Assembly (NCBI RefSeq): GCF_010015445.1
Contig: NC_053120.1
Location: 7,962,614 to 8,026,613 of the forward strand
Length of the DNA stretch: 64,000 bases
Reading direction: 5' to 3'
DNA from: Perca fluviatilis
Lineage: Eukaryota; Chordata; Actinopteri; Perciformes; Percidae
Positions 37,711 through 50,533 of this stretch are shown in pieces (positions within the stretch are counted from its first letter, which is position 1; every line of letters starts with the position of its first letter). The notes beneath the pieces were generated by a model that saw only the letters and a program-made list of their open reading frames with translations, was not told the DNA's origin and searched no databases. A program made the translations under genes and the position numbers.

Positions 37711-37958
37711 GTGTCTGATAGATTAGTCTGATAGAGACGATTATACTTTTTAGTTAATAGGCAATTGGACTAAAATACGTTAAATGGCAACGTGAAACAT
37801 GTTCTTGTGTCTAGGTATTATCCTGATTTATACGCTAGCAAAAACGTTGATGATGGCAACGGCAATGTAAAGTAAGCCGCTCTCTCTCTTTCCCTCCTTC
37901 CGTCTAAAACACGTCCCTATCCCATAAGTTACGGTAACTGACAAACGTCACTCTCTTT

Positions 37959-37960
<2 letters not shown>

Positions 37961-38033
<73 letters not shown>

Positions 38034-38044
38034 ACACACACACA
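37961..38044. repeat. (CA)n microsatellite inside the hAT element
   Basis: A CA run with one TACA interruption, leading directly into the two-copy segment. Confidence 0.96.
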
Positions 38045-38193
38045 GTGGCAAATGAAGTGGGGGAAAAAACAGGGAAGTGAAAGAGGGGTTGAAAAAAGGA
38101 AGGTGAAAGTGAGACGGGAAGGAAACTAAAATAAATGACATGGAATAAAGGAAGTCTTTATTTATCTACCTCCAGCTATGGCTTACACTAGCC
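38041..38193 (+). repeat. Two-copy segment, copy 2 (copy 1 at 16651-16806)
   Basis: Same orientation and nearly the same sequence as copy 1, bounded on both sides by CA tracts and lying within a hAT transposon. Confidence 0.9.
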
Positions 38194-38201
38194 CCCCCCC
38201 T

Positions 38202-38203
<2 letters not shown>

Positions 38204-38255
<52 letters not shown>

Positions 38256-38261
38256 TACACA
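38204..38261. repeat. (CA)n microsatellite
   Basis: A CA run following a CCCCCCCCC-TCGCG stretch at the right edge of the two-copy segment. Confidence 0.96.
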
Positions 38262-38933
38262 CATTCACTCACCAATATTAATAACTTTTCACTCACTCGT
38301 GAGAGAGCACACATTCACTCACAAATACACTGACAAATATTAAAATATACTATCCATTCCATGTGATAAATACACTCAGTCAATCTCTCCAAATTACGCA
38401 AAGATGGTGGGATTCAGCTACTCTTAAAGAATGTGTTTTTTTTTCTTTAAGAGAAGGAAAGGTTAAAGGATGTGTTTCTGCCCCATAAAAGTGAGGCATG
38501 TTTGAAGAATATTATTCAACTTAGAAACCATTATACTTGAATTGTTCGAATGAATTTCATGAGTTGATGTCATGTTTGAGGCATACTGAACATGTATGTT
38601 GATTTATTGTTGGCCTAATATCAGTTTCAGGCTGTGTTTTTTTTATCTGTATAAATTTAAACTGTTCAGATGTATGTTGTGGCTTGGACGCAATGTCTTT
38701 TAATAGGAAGAAATGCAAATAAAACTCCAGCAGTTCATAACCACTGTCTTTAGCTTGTTTAAAAATGGAAACTTTTGTATGACTTGACTTGTGACTTGCT
38801 TGACCAAAGCTATGACTTGACTTCCTTGATTGTCTCAAACAATGACTTGGACTTGCTTGAGACTTGAAGGTTAAGACTTGAGACTGGCTTGTGACTTGCC
38901 CATGCGTGACTTACTCCCATCTCTGGCAATCCG

Positions 38934-39920
38934 TGACCTTACACACATTCAAACTACGGCAAACGGATTACAGAGCGTCGGTGTTGTGTTTCTGAACTGA
39001 AGGAAACATTGACATGAGTACCAGATTATGGAGAAAGTCTCCCAAAACATACATACTTTATACAGACAGATATCTAAATAAATCAGCCTAAATCACCTTC
39101 AGCTGTCAACTTGTGCCCCTTTGACATCTGTCTTCTCTCTTTTCTAATTTCCTGGCAACGCATGTTAATATCCTGAAACAGACAAGACAGGTTGCTCTAC
39201 CAGCTTTAAGATACGTTAAGAGAATATTGCCTTTAGCAGCAGGCTGCTGTTAAAAGAAACGGCAAAATAGGCGTCAGCTGAGAAAAACAAAACAAAGAAC
39301 AAACTGTCAGAGTCAATTTAAAAAAGAATACACAAAACAACATTTGACCTTTCTTGTGGTAAGTGGTCAGAGACGCCAACATGCAAATATATTATTGAAG
39401 GAACCCTTTTGGCCTTTACTCTCTCCTCCCTTGCTCTTTTCCTGCTCAGACTCACTGTTGAGTTTGCTGTTCTGTTCTTTTCTTCCATCCATTAAGCCCC
39501 GCCCCCTGTCTCCTTCTTCTTGTTTATGTCTTTTTACCCCATGCTGGTGCTCAGCATGACAGCAAACACATGTGTTTTCCAACAGGGAAATAATGACAGA
39601 CGCTGGTGTTATTGTACACAGTGAACACACCAAAGGCTCAGGCTCCCCTGACTCACTAATTGGGGAACGCACAATCAAACTCAATGCTGTACACAGAGTG
39701 GCTTTCTTTCTTCCCCTCAGCCCCCTGACTCTTTATCTTAATTAGTCCCTTAAAAAGGTTTGACTGCCAGAAGCCCAAAATGTAACCTTTCAATAAACCC
39801 AAAGCAGATAACCTAACATCTGTCACAGAGCCGCAAAGATTAACCGATGAATCCGACAATACAGTAAATCTAACAAGCTCTCTGAATCCAGCTTCTTAAA
39901 TGTGAGTATTTTGGTTTGGT
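38934..39920. other. nos1ap intron, no distinct feature
   Basis: A CT-rich plus-strand patch at 39415-39530. No exon found; the frames at 39344 and 39367 are compositional. Confidence 0.4.
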
Positions 39921-40137
39921 GGTATGGTTTATTGACTCCTTTATGACATTAAACTGAATACCTTTGAGTTGGGGAACAAAACAAGACATTTAAGGACATC
40001 ATCTTGGGCTTTGGGAAACACCGATTGGCATTTTTCCCTGTTTTGTGACATTTTATAGACCAGACAACTACCTGATTAATGGAGAAACTAATCAATGGAT
40101 TGATCAAAAATTAAAATAAGTGTTATTTGCAGCCCTG
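39921..40137 (-). mobile_element. hAT-type MITE fragment (same family as 6014-6296)
   Basis: Read in reverse it starts CAGGGCTGCAAATAACACTT, continues with ATTGATTAGTTTCTCCATTA and GTCTGGTCTATAAAATGTCA. This matches the wording of the family at 6014 (GGTCTACAAAACATCAGAAC). The far end is missing. Confidence 0.6.
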
Positions 40138-40728
40138 CTCTGTCAAGTCGAATAAATGTACCGACTCATAACAACCTGTTCAGAAGCGAAGCGGGCGCAC
40201 CAGCCCCCGTGCTAAGCAATTGTTTCGGCGATCAGATTCGGTAATCAGTTTCAGCGATCACTTTCGGTGTCTTTTTTTTCCCCGTGAGCCGCGAGCATAT
40301 GTGTCAAGCTAGGTAGGTAATCAAACACAGCAAAGCCACAGCGGTGTGTTCTTGGCTTAAGCAGCGGCAGAGAGTCTGTGGATGAGAGGGCACGACAGAG
40401 GTCAGGGACATAACTTCGAAGCATATAAACTATAAAGTCAAGTGTGAGACTATATTTATATTACCATGATCTTAAAAATCTATCCTGAAAGAAACTCACA
40501 GCCAGTGCAGGGATTTAAAGACAGCAGTGATGTGATTAAGCAGTGAGGTGAGCTTAGTTCTTTGTTCCAGTTACACTCTGCCAGCAGCAGACTTTTTGAG
40601 GACACTGGAGACTAATGCATTATAGTAGTTAAGCCTAATTGCAATAAAAGTGTGCACATGCTGTTTCACCGCGAGAAAGAAAAGCTTTGACATTTGCAAT
40701 AGTCCTGACAGAGGGCTGCTTTGCTTAC
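40138..40728. other. nos1ap intron, no distinct feature
   Basis: Nothing recognised. Confidence 0.4.
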
Positions 40729-40783
40729 GTTAGTTATAGTGCTGTCAAACGATTAAAATATTTAATCGCGATTAATCGCATTA

Positions 40784-41811
40784 ATGTCATATAGGGCTGC
40801 ACGATTATGGCCAAAATGATAATCACGATTATTTTGATCAATATTGAGATCACGATTAATTATCACTATTATTTGTTGATTTTAGCCAAAACAAATTTTA
40901 TTATATAATTATAACTGCTTTTACATCCATATTGTGCTACATTCCTACTAATACATCCATATTGTGCTACATTCCTCCTTTATTGAAGGATACTGTGAAG
41001 GAGTATGCCATTTCAGCTGTTGTGCGACCGCTTTCCACACATGTATCGTTTGCCGGAAAGATACAGGCAACGCAATTTTTCTGTTCACGTTAACGGGCCA
41101 TATGGTCCCGGTATCTACCAGACGAAATAGTCACGGCGATTTCTGTGGCTCATTACACTGCCACTTACATGTCTGCGTTGCGCTCTGATGCTCCGAAACC
41201 CACATTAGAGGCAACATAAACATCACTGAATGTCACGCTAGTAAACACTAATAACACGTTACACAGCAGGTAACGTTAGCCTACCGTTAGCCACAGTAGT
41301 AACTGGATTAAACACGGCTAAAATGCTGACTGCTAAACAGTGTAGTGTGTCTGTATTTCACTGTAGGATTCCAACAGCGGGACATTCAACAGTCTGCTAC
41401 TAAAGCTATGAGCTAAAAGACACAAACTAGCACTGGTCACTGCTGTTGTCTGAAAAACAACACAGACGGGACAAAACGTTGCGTTTACTGGTAAACCGGT
41501 AAACATTGTGACCGGCTTATGATGACCGACTGCTACCTGTTGTGGAATTTTCCTCACGTTACTCTGTCCTCTGTGACTGTCTACATCTAGAAACTAAGCT
41601 GCGCCGGTGCGCAGGCAGAACAGCTCTGATTGGCTCATGGAGACATGTGATCAGACAGTGGTTTATGGAGCGCTAGATTGGCTTTGCAAAAACTGTTCTA
41701 TGAAGGGAATGACGCATTTTAAATATCGCTCGATCACACAAATTTGATCGTGGGAAGCCAAAATCGTGATCGTGATTAAAATTTGATTAATTGTGCAGCC
41801 CTAATGTCATA
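40784..41811. mobile_element. hAT MITE nested in the element at 40737-43052
   Basis: The element at 40792-41803 has ends TAGGGCTGCACGATTATGG and TTAATTGTGCAGCCCTA. A perfect 8-bp duplication, ATGTCATA, lies at 40784-40791 and 41804-41811. The duplicated bases are part of the outer hAT end. A 25-bp unit containing ACATCCATATTGTGCTACAT is tandemly repeated at 40923-40978. Confidence 0.95.
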
Positions 41812-41903
41812 TTTAACTTGCAATTAATCGCACATTTTTATCTATTCTAAATGTCCCTTGATTTCTTTTTGTCCCATTATTTTTTCTCATTTTAATGCTC
41901 TTA

Positions 41904-42173
41904 TCAACATGGAAAAGTGGATCGGCTTGCTTTTTGCTTTTGTCGCCTGGCTTTGACGAGGGGGGGCGGAGAATTGGCATCAGCTGTGTGCTCGGCCATC
42001 AAGTGGTATTTCAGACTGGACGTGCTGCGATGATAGCTCAGTTCACAACAACCAAACACACAGATCACTTTGGTCTTGTCAATGGAACCATTTGGCAACT
42101 TTTTAAAAGTAAACTTTCCATTCAGAATCTTATTGGCATCCATTTCGGCGTCTCGCGCTCGCCATCCACTCAA
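41904..42173 (-). pseudogene. BED-finger exon of the outer hAT transposase
   Basis: A minus-strand frame includes KTKVICVFGCCELSYHRS and TSSLKYHLMAEHTAD, typical of ZBED1-like fish hAT transposases. The histidine pair of the BED finger (HLMAEH) is intact. The second cysteine of the usual C-x2-C appears changed to Gly (CVFG), although a Cys follows. The frame is open for 89 codons from an ATG at 42173. There is no catalytic exon in the element, so it is a relic. Insertion of the MITE and the fold-back on either side postdates it. Confidence 0.8.
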
Positions 42174-42348
42174 AACGTAACGTTAGCCTACTACTCTTTG
42201 GCCAGCTCGCAAGCCCAAACAAGTGTGTGCAGCGTAACTGTTGTTTTGTTTCCGGTCTAGCTAGATCCTAGATGAGGGGTTGTAGTTTTTCTACCGTTAC
42301 TAGTTGTTGCAACAGCATGTGAAAAAAAACTACAAAGTTTGCTAGGCC

Positions 42349-42972
42349 AAAAGAACGTTAATGACGCCGACTTTGTTAATTAGCTTTAGACAAGTCGATA
42401 CATACCCTTTCATCTTCGCGTGTATAAGCGGGTCTGACGTCTCCAGCGGCATCAGCCCTTCACAGAACAGGCAGGTGAATGGTTCCAGTAATCCTACTGC
42501 TCCGATTAAGTGACAAATAGCGGTAACATAGTCTTATTTAATGTTATGATTTTAGTAAAAATTAACGTAACATGAACACCATCCATTTAACCGTAAAACA
42601 AACCGGGAACTATATTGTACGGAATATTATGCTCGCAGCAAGCCTGTCTGAGAATATAGTTCCCGGTTGTTTTACGGATAGAACATGGCTGTGTCTCATG
42701 TTACTTGTTTTTGTACACGCTGTGACTCTAACAAATCACAACATGTAAATAGGGAACATGTTGGCGTTATTTTGTCACTTTTGTCACAATTCGGAGCAGT
42801 AGGCTAGTTGGAACCAGTTACCTGCAGGATCTGTGCTAGGCTAAGCTAATGCTGGAGCCGTCAGATAGTGTTACAGCACGCACGGAGATGAGAATGGTAT
42901 GTATCGACTTGTCTTACTCTGGGGGTTACGGTGAATAAGCTAAATTCCCAATAAGTCGGCGTGTTCCTTTAA
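42349..42972. mobile_element. Fold-back element nested in the outer hAT
   Basis: Long imperfect inverted arms: GACAAGTCGATACATACC on the left pairs with GTATGTATCGACTTGTC on the right, GGTTCCAGTAATCCTACTGC with GCAGTAGGCTAGTTGGAACC, and near the centre AACCGGGAACTATATT with AATATAGTTCCCGGTT. The right end is GTGTTCC-TTTAA; the left TTAA is altered. It belongs to the same structural class as the elements at 1438 and 33633, but the sequence is different. Confidence 0.75.
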
Positions 42973-43106
42973 TCTTGCGCAAAAAAAAAATTGACGCCGT
43001 TAAAATGTGTTTGCGTTAACGCCGTTAATACCGCGTTTAACTGACAGCACTAGTTGGTTACATTCTTTATGTGACTGAAAACTAGATCAGAGTCAATCAT
43101 AATAAA

Positions 43107-43761
<655 letters not shown>

Positions 43762-43783
43762 ATAAAATCTCTTTCTCTGTGAT

Positions 43784-44211
43784 AAAACCTGTTAGCCTGA
43801 CAAGCCAGACCCACATCCAGATGTTGGGTTGTCTTTCAAATTCCCTCTGCACGCAGTAGGGTAGCACTACAACCAGGCAGAGCAACGAAGAAGGTAGCAG
43901 AGCTAGTTGATAGATTAAACTTTTGCCGTATCCGGTTGGCAAAACTCCGAATACATCTTCCTTTTTTAAGAATGATTCCGTTCTTTGTTCTTTTCTCAAA
44001 GAAAAGCTTAACTCCAAGTCTTCCAGAAGACCGCTGTTCCCAGCAGCAGCAGCCATAAGCCCGCCCACCGACTCTATACACGATGTGATTGGCCTGACCA
44101 GAGTTTGGGATTTCCAGCTCACAAGCCAACGGAGAGGGCCTAGACCCCCCTGGCTGCAAATAGCATTTGCTGCCGCTAGGGTGCGTCTAGATTTCTAGGC
44201 TAAAAACCTGT
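43784..44211 (-). mobile_element. TAGCCT-ended transposon carrying a RecQ-like fragment, 9-bp target duplication
   Basis: The element at 43793-44202 (410 bp) has ends TAGCCTGACAAGCCAGAC and, in inverse, TAGCCTAGAAATCTAGAC. A perfect 9-bp direct repeat, AAAACCTGT, lies at 43784-43792 and 44203-44211. Most of the interior is one open frame on the minus strand with a helicase motif (next entry). End sequence and duplication length resemble those of the TAGTCT elements at 4891 and 61230, suggesting a shared superfamily (inference). Confidence 0.9.
43793..44056 (-). pseudogene. RecQ-like helicase N-terminal fragment inside the transposon
   Basis: From the ATG at 44056 the minus strand reads an Ala/Gly-rich start, then SFSLRKEQRTESFLKK followed by EDVFGVLPTGYGKSLIYQL. 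LPTGYGKS at about residues 39-46 is the Walker A motif (motif I) of superfamily 2 helicases, and the KEQ with the LIYQL context is RecQ-type. Motif 0 appears shortened by about two residues (EQRTESF). No motif Ia, DEAH box or later motifs follow: the frame runs into the transposon end within 45 residues. It is either a transposon's own exon or a captured host exon. The frame continues open beyond the element on both sides by chance. Confidence 0.75.
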
Positions 44212-45829
44212 TCAAACACTGAAAAATGTTTACATTCTTCCGACACTTTCCAACTCCTGAGGCTATGAAAGTAACTACTGTCCTCTCGCAGCAAAAGCAG
44301 AAATAGCAGGACTTTCTTTTGCCGTCACAAAACCTCCACCTTCAGACAGACGATTGCATTGCGTGAAAGAATGCAGCCTTTGTATTCATCTGAATGGGAA
44401 AGACTACGATGGCATATGTGTTGATGAAATGAAAGGAAATACTCCCAGAGGCACTTTCCTGATGGATTACTTTGCAGTCTCAAGCGTTACCTGGTGATCA
44501 TGACAACGACAAATAAAAGGACTGCCGCTGTGAAACCTTTCCAGAGTTGAAAAATCCTACACTGTAATAATATAAACTGCTGTGCAGCGTTTCAGTGTTT
44601 GATACACCTTCACATTCATGGATCGGTTACTCAAATTGGACTTTGTGGATCATATTTCATTGACTCACCGGTCCCTGAAAGCAACACGCCCCACACCAAC
44701 GCAGCTCCTTGTGTTTTTCTTACTGGTAGGGCTGTTTCTGGTCTGAACATCTACTTTTGAAGAAGTAGGCTGGGTCAACAAAGCTTTCGACTTTGACATA
44801 TGATTGATGGCCCATCTTGCACCAACAGCCAACACTGCTATCTTTTAACCAACCCTAACCAAAATATTCCTTTAACAATGACCAAATGGTTTTATCTTCT
44901 TTACAATAGAGGTGGTAGATCACAAAACACTCATTAAGAGTCATTTGTTAAAGATACTGAGAAAGGCCCTGTTTGGTGGCTTTGTATAGGACTGGTTGGC
45001 AACTGTACGTCTTCAGTGTTATCTAGACATTGTTGAATGGACAGTCCCTTCTAATCATTCTCAGTTTACTTACTTTATATCAGGACGGGTGTCCTGTATC
45101 TAGACATTTTATGCCGAGAGCCAATTCTCCAACGGATTTCCAATTTTGGCAGCTGACAAGACCACTAAGAGATTTGTCACTCAAATGCAAAAACCTGTAT
45201 ATCCTGATGTAAAGACACGGACTAGTTCCTAAGTTGGACATCTGTCACCATCTCTGTCTAGCTCTCTGTCTCTATCGCTCTGCCCATCACTTTTCCTCTC
45301 TGTCAATTCAACTAAGCAAATGTACCCTCTCTGTATCTCGGTCGGTCTTATCTCTCTCTTCTCTATACATCAAGCTGCCAGTGAGCTGGATCCCTGCAGC
45401 AGAAGAGTTGCTCTTAGCGGCTATAGACTAGGGCCAAGTCAAATCAGCGATGCATTATTTATCCCAGGTTAGCCACAAAGGCTCAGCGGTGGTTTCGCAG
45501 TCCTCCTGAAAGTCTTGGCACAAGAAAAGATAAGGGACAAAAGGGAATATAATGCAATCTAGAAAGAAGAAGGGTAAACAATGAGAGGATGGTAGGGGAG
45601 TTACTTCTAATTAAAGCCTTGCCAACGTCTTTCTCCTCTGTTGATTACCTCATTCAGTCATTCTCTCTTCTTCTTAACCACAATCCCTCAGAAACATACC
45701 CATCCATCATCTCCCCGCCATCTACCGGACAGACAGCAGAGCTCTCTTTCTCTAACAGACACAAGGACCGATACAGAAAATCTTTTCTGCCCAAAGACAA
45801 CACCTCGCCTCTGTCCTACTGACAACTAT
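44212..45829. other. nos1ap intron, no distinct feature
   Basis: A CT-rich patch at 45250-45370. No exon or repeat family recognised. Confidence 0.4.
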
Positions 45830-46016
45830 CAGAGCTACCATCTCTGTAGTTTCTGCCTCAACCACGCCGCTCTGTTTTGCACCTTCAATAACCTTGCACA
45901 TGGTGATTTTGCACATATTTATTCTCCCAATCTACCTCCATAATTGTCTAATGTACATAGTGTATGTTACTCTCTATTTATATTTTAGTACAAGCAGTTT
46001 AGTGTATTCATAGTGT

Positions 46017-46059
<43 letters not shown>

Positions 46060-46231
46060 TCTAGAGTATGCTAAGGTTTTTCTTGTATTCTGTATTGAGC
46101 AGTTTTAATTTATATTATTTGTGGTGTTTATTTTAATGTAATATATATTTTTCTGTGGAATGCCTGCTGCCGTAACAAAAGAATACCAATTCTATCCATC
46201 CATCCATCCATCCATCCATCCATCCATCCAT
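45830..46231 (+). mobile_element. Retroelement 3'-UTR-like stretch with (AT)n and (TCCA)n tail
   Basis: The order TTTGCACCTTCAATAACC, an AT tract at 46022-46055, CTGCTGCCGTAACAAAAGAA and a (TCCA)n run at 46193-46231 resembles the 3' end of fish non-LTR elements that terminate in tetranucleotide repeats. No coding sequence remains. Confidence 0.45.
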
Positions 46232-47639
46232 ATGCACATGAGGTATTTGTAGTGTAGAAAAGTAGAGATTACAGCAAGAACTACCTCTGATTTATTCTGC
46301 TTCCTCTCATTAACTGCCTTACCTGGACTTCCTGATCACCAACTAACTACTCTAATGATTGAGGCATGGCCAGGCCTTTGATTTTGATTGCCTCAAGGAA
46401 ATTAGTGGGAGAGCTGGGAGGAATAACACTGAGTGTGTGAGAGCACTGCAGAAGGACATTATCAGATCAAAAAAGTACTAATCAATGACCAGGTTTGGGA
46501 GAGCATGCTTGAGTGTGAGAGCATGAAGTAAGTGGAGTGTGATGAAATGACGTCATGATGCCTCAGTGACTCTTCAGGATCATTAGCTCGCTTTCTAGGC
46601 TGTGCACATCGTACAGACACACACATTCGTACACTACAACGCCATCCTAGAGATAGATATCAAACCTAAATGTGTTTTACTACAGACTGAAATGTGTCCG
46701 TAGCAATGAGTTTCAAAAACTGTCAAGCATCAAATATAGGTATTAAATGGTTGATCCGATTCTTACTTACTTTACTTCAGAACATTGCAAATGTTTGACT
46801 TGTTAAAGTTCGTCTATGGCTACTTTAGGTAAGTTTGGTATATTTTGTTAAAAGGGGTTTACAGAGAAAAGCCAATACATCATCCATGTAGCAGAACTAC
46901 ATAAGCTCAGTGAACATAGTCAATATAGTCATGTGTGTCAGCTGTTACAAGTTAATATCAGGCTGTCAACAGAGACTCAAGTCTGCAGTTTAGTTCTATA
47001 CTACACAGAATCTGTTGAATAATTACCAATTAAAAGTTACATTTCCATTTTTTTCTTTCTATTTTCTTTCATCTTTGCTGGATTCCTTTGAATTACATTT
47101 TGTTGCCAATATCATTTAATTAATTTCCTCTCCTAACAGCCAAACCACGGTCGGAAGGAGGGTAGAAGCTGGCGGAGGTGCATTGACCCATTCAGATAAA
47201 AAAATATACATTTTGGTGATTAGTGTTGAAATTGATGTAAAATAAATCAAGTGGGAACTGAATAAACCTCAGCGAAATTTCCGATTCCTTGCACCTTTTA
47301 AAGCCATACAGCAGCAATGCTAAATGACCCATAGGTGTGAATGTCAGCATAAATGTACTGTATAGCCCCTTTTACAAACTGGAAACCTGAAATTATTTAG
47401 ACATTATTTAGACACAGAGCTGTATGTGCAAATGTCCAAATCAGTTTGATCGGACATCCAACGGACTTTACCCTGCCAGCTCTCTACCGCAAAGGTCATT
47501 GTCCGGAGAATTCACAGCGAGCGAGAAGGCGTGTTGATGACGTTTCTATCGGCTCGCACTAAACTGGAAGGAAACAAACATCTGAGGGTGAAGAAGAAAG
47601 GCCATTGACATGAACAACGAAAATGTCTAACTAGAGAGA
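46232..47639. other. nos1ap intron, no distinct feature
   Basis: Nothing recognised. Confidence 0.4.
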
Positions 47640-47775
47640 CGACAAGATCCAGAAACTTCTGTAGGTAAGGGCTGCCGCCTAAATCGTCAGACAGATACAA
47701 GAAACGGCAAGAGACTCGGTTGTTTATGACCAAATTATGTACCGGCTCCGTGACCGCGGTGTAATCAGCATCATG
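47640..47775 (-). repeat. Copy of an interspersed repeat shared with 53510-53640
   Basis: On the minus strand the block CGCGGTCACGGAGCCGGTAC, ATTTGGTCATAAACAACC and the following CTTACCTACAGAAG align with 53510-53640 on the plus strand. The flanking DNA to about 48060 may belong to the same element, but its ends are not readable. Confidence 0.5.
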
Positions 47776-49676
47776 TCCTGTCTCCTGCACGCTCTACCCA
47801 GCACCACCTTTCACCTAAAGCAATTATTTCCAGCAACACATCTGAGACGGACAATCTCCTGTTGTGTGCTAAATGTGTGAAAGGGTAACTTTGGACAATG
47901 ACCGGACCTGATCCATCGGACCTTCTTTGGAGAAAACGGCTTAAGTCTATCAGCCCTGTGATTGACTGGTGATCCGTCACACAGGAAGAGAAGGAATAGA
48001 AAATGATGGTGGATGGTTATCAACTATTGCTATTATAGAAAGGGTTCAGGTGTAGCTGCACAGACAACTGAGCCGGTCAGCAGGTTACGTTTGCGTCCCA
48101 GTTCAGAGGCTGGATTAAGGTTTCAGCCTACAAAAGGTGTGTCCTGCAGTGGCCCAATGTTTATGAAACCACAGCTTACAGTATGAGCTGTAAATAGAGA
48201 CACAGCAAGAGAAACACTGGGGGTTAAGACAATCAGGGAGTGTGTGAGACAGAGCTGGTACTTGTTTAAAAATCTAAACTGTAGCTGTATATGACCAATA
48301 AAAACAGCCTGAAAAACAGACTTCAGCCTGTGTTTACATCTCAGCACTGACTCACGATCAATATATCACACCGCTGATATGGAGTACCTGGGAAGAAGCA
48401 ATCTGAAGCAAACACACAAACACGCCTACACTATAGATGCAATGACTTGTTCCACTGTGGGATATTTTTGTCTCTGCAGTAAAAGTACGGCAGCCTTGAC
48501 ACAGAGGTAGAAATAAAAAAAAATTAGATTGAAAGAGAGTAAAATAGAGAGAGTGAGACAAAAAAGTTCTAGACAAAAGGATCATTTCGTTGAGATATGG
48601 ATATTCAATAACAATAGCTGAAAGGAAATTAAATCCAATTATCTTAGCCAAGCTGTGTCGAGAATGACGCAAGTCCTTTTCATTGATGTCTGGAAATAGC
48701 TATATGTCTTTTTACATTTTATATCAGCACTCCTCAATGTCAATGATAAAACAATTGATCCTCTCATCATCTTCCTTGAGCTTTATCCAGCCCAACTTTG
48801 TTAATACATTGTCTATGTTAAGACATTAATTCACCACACTTATTGTACTTAAAACATGATTTTCAACCACCAAATACTACTTGAAACTGGCTTTATTCAT
48901 GCAGCAGCTCACACAGTACTTTCCAATGTAATGACCTAGGAATGAATTTCATTATTATTTGGGCTTTGCAATCATCCTCGAAGGCAGAAGATTCAACTTG
49001 TCATCTGCGCCCAAGGCTGTAGAAGCCATTAGCCAATACTGAACGACAGCATGCGGTTTGAGAGAGAACTCAATTATCACTTGACACTGTAACCACAACT
49101 CTCGCTCCATCTCATCAACCAGCTGCGGACAACAGATGAGTCTTTATCCATCATAACCATCAGACAAAAAAAAAAAAAAAATAAGGACCAAAAACAGATT
49201 TTTTTTTTAACCCTCGGAGGTCCATTATTTGTTGTTTTTAGGATTTTAATCCTGTGGGTGTTAAGTGCTTACTGGAAATGGGAATCATGCGGCCAATCAG
49301 TATAATTATAACAGTAACAAAAATCAAAAGCACAGCTGCCAGCTGCAAGGTTTCCATTTAGCAGCAGTGATGGGATGTGTTGTGCTGTAGTCCATTCTCA
49401 GGTTTAAAAGGCTGTAACCAGGTCTGTCTCTCTACATGCTTGGCTTGTTAGGTGTTACTGCCTCATTGGTGATGATATGGGATAAAGATTGGACAGATCG
49501 TGTAATTATACGGTCACATGATATGTTCTAGAGCTGGACTGGCTTTACTGTCCAAAGCACTACTACTACAAGTCTCTAAATTTAACCCGAGGGTGGACAA
49601 AACCTTAAGGAGACTCATGGCATTCTGCCCTCTGGATTTTTATATTTCTTGTGTACAAATGGGAACTCTGACTGGA

Positions 49677-49678
<2 letters not shown>
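47776..49678. other. nos1ap intron, no distinct feature
   Basis: Poly-A at 49168-49182 and poly-T at 49200-49209. No exon found. Confidence 0.4.
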
Positions 49679-49758
<80 letters not shown>

Positions 49759-49780
49759 GCGTGTGTGTGTGTGTGTGTGT
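49679..49780. repeat. (GT)n microsatellite with one CTGGC interruption
   Basis: About 38 units, then CTGGC and about 11 more. Purely simple sequence. Confidence 0.97.
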
Positions 49781-50480
49781 CTACAGCCACACACCACCGG
49801 CAGTCTCAATGCTAACATACTGATGTTTAGCAGGTATAGTGTTTACCATGATTGCCACCTTAGTTTTGTAGAACTGAGAATGACTGGAATGATATAAATG
49901 ATATTGCAGATTTTTGGTCATAAGCCAAAGTATTAGGCACAAAACCACAAATGCCAACCTAATAATGTTGCCAGAGGAAAAGTCGGTGGATCACAGACCA
50001 ACACTGCCATCTATGAAACTCTGACCCTTCCCTGACCCTTCTCTCTGCCTGCTATTTCTCACATAAAACTGTATCTTCCAATCAGAGAAACCACCCTAAA
50101 ATGCAATCATTTCAGAGGGTTATACACAAACACAATTGCGCACACAAACACGCACTGACCTCTCAGCCCAGGCAGCATTCAGTATTCTGATGAACACTCC
50201 CCGGGCTCGGCTCTATCACTATCAATTCTACATAATAAAGGCCAGGTCAATCATTAGCCTCCTTTAAACTGTCAATCAGAGGAAGAGTGAGAGAGTATGA
50301 GTTAGAATGGAAAGAGAGACATAGCCTGTCTCAGTGTTAGCACTGATGGGCCACTAAAGCCTTTTTATGACACGGTGATCTAAAGCGCAGCCATACTTTC
50401 ACTGCTGGTAGTTAAGAGGGAAATAAAGTCTGCTTAATCTTCTACCTCATCTTACACTCGCAGCATTCCACACGTCGAAA

Positions 50481-50485
<5 letters not shown>
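49781..50485. other. nos1ap intron, no distinct feature
   Basis: Nothing recognised. Confidence 0.4.

Positions 50486-50530
<45 letters not shown>
50486..50530. repeat. (CA)n microsatellite
   Basis: A CA run of about 22 units. Confidence 0.96.

Positions 50531-50533
<3 letters not shown>

Larger units (their letters stand above)
37056..38933 (+). mobile_element. hAT transposon with BED-finger exon and internal CA tracts
   Basis: The element at 37064-38925 has a left end CAGACATGGGGGACTCGAG and a right end CTTACTCCCATCTCTG. The flanks GCAATCTG and GCAATCCG match at 7 of 8 bases. Both subterminal regions are packed with GACTTG/CAAGTC words. Inside: a BED-finger exon (37410-37580), an inverted duplication of its end (37535-37710), CA tracts at 37961-38044 and 38204-38256, and between them a copy of the segment also found at 16651. 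The catalytic exon is gone. Confidence 0.88.
40729..43060 (-). mobile_element. hAT transposon (outer element of a three-layer nest)
   Basis: The element at 40737-43052 has ends TAGTGCTGTCAAACGATTAA and AACTGACAGCACTA with ATTAATCGC/GCGTTAA-type subterminal words. The flanks GTTAGTTA and GTTGGTTA match at 7 of 8. It contains a BED-finger exon on the minus strand (41904-42173) and two later insertions, a hAT MITE (40792-41803) and a fold-back element (42349-42972). No catalytic exon remains. Confidence 0.9.
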
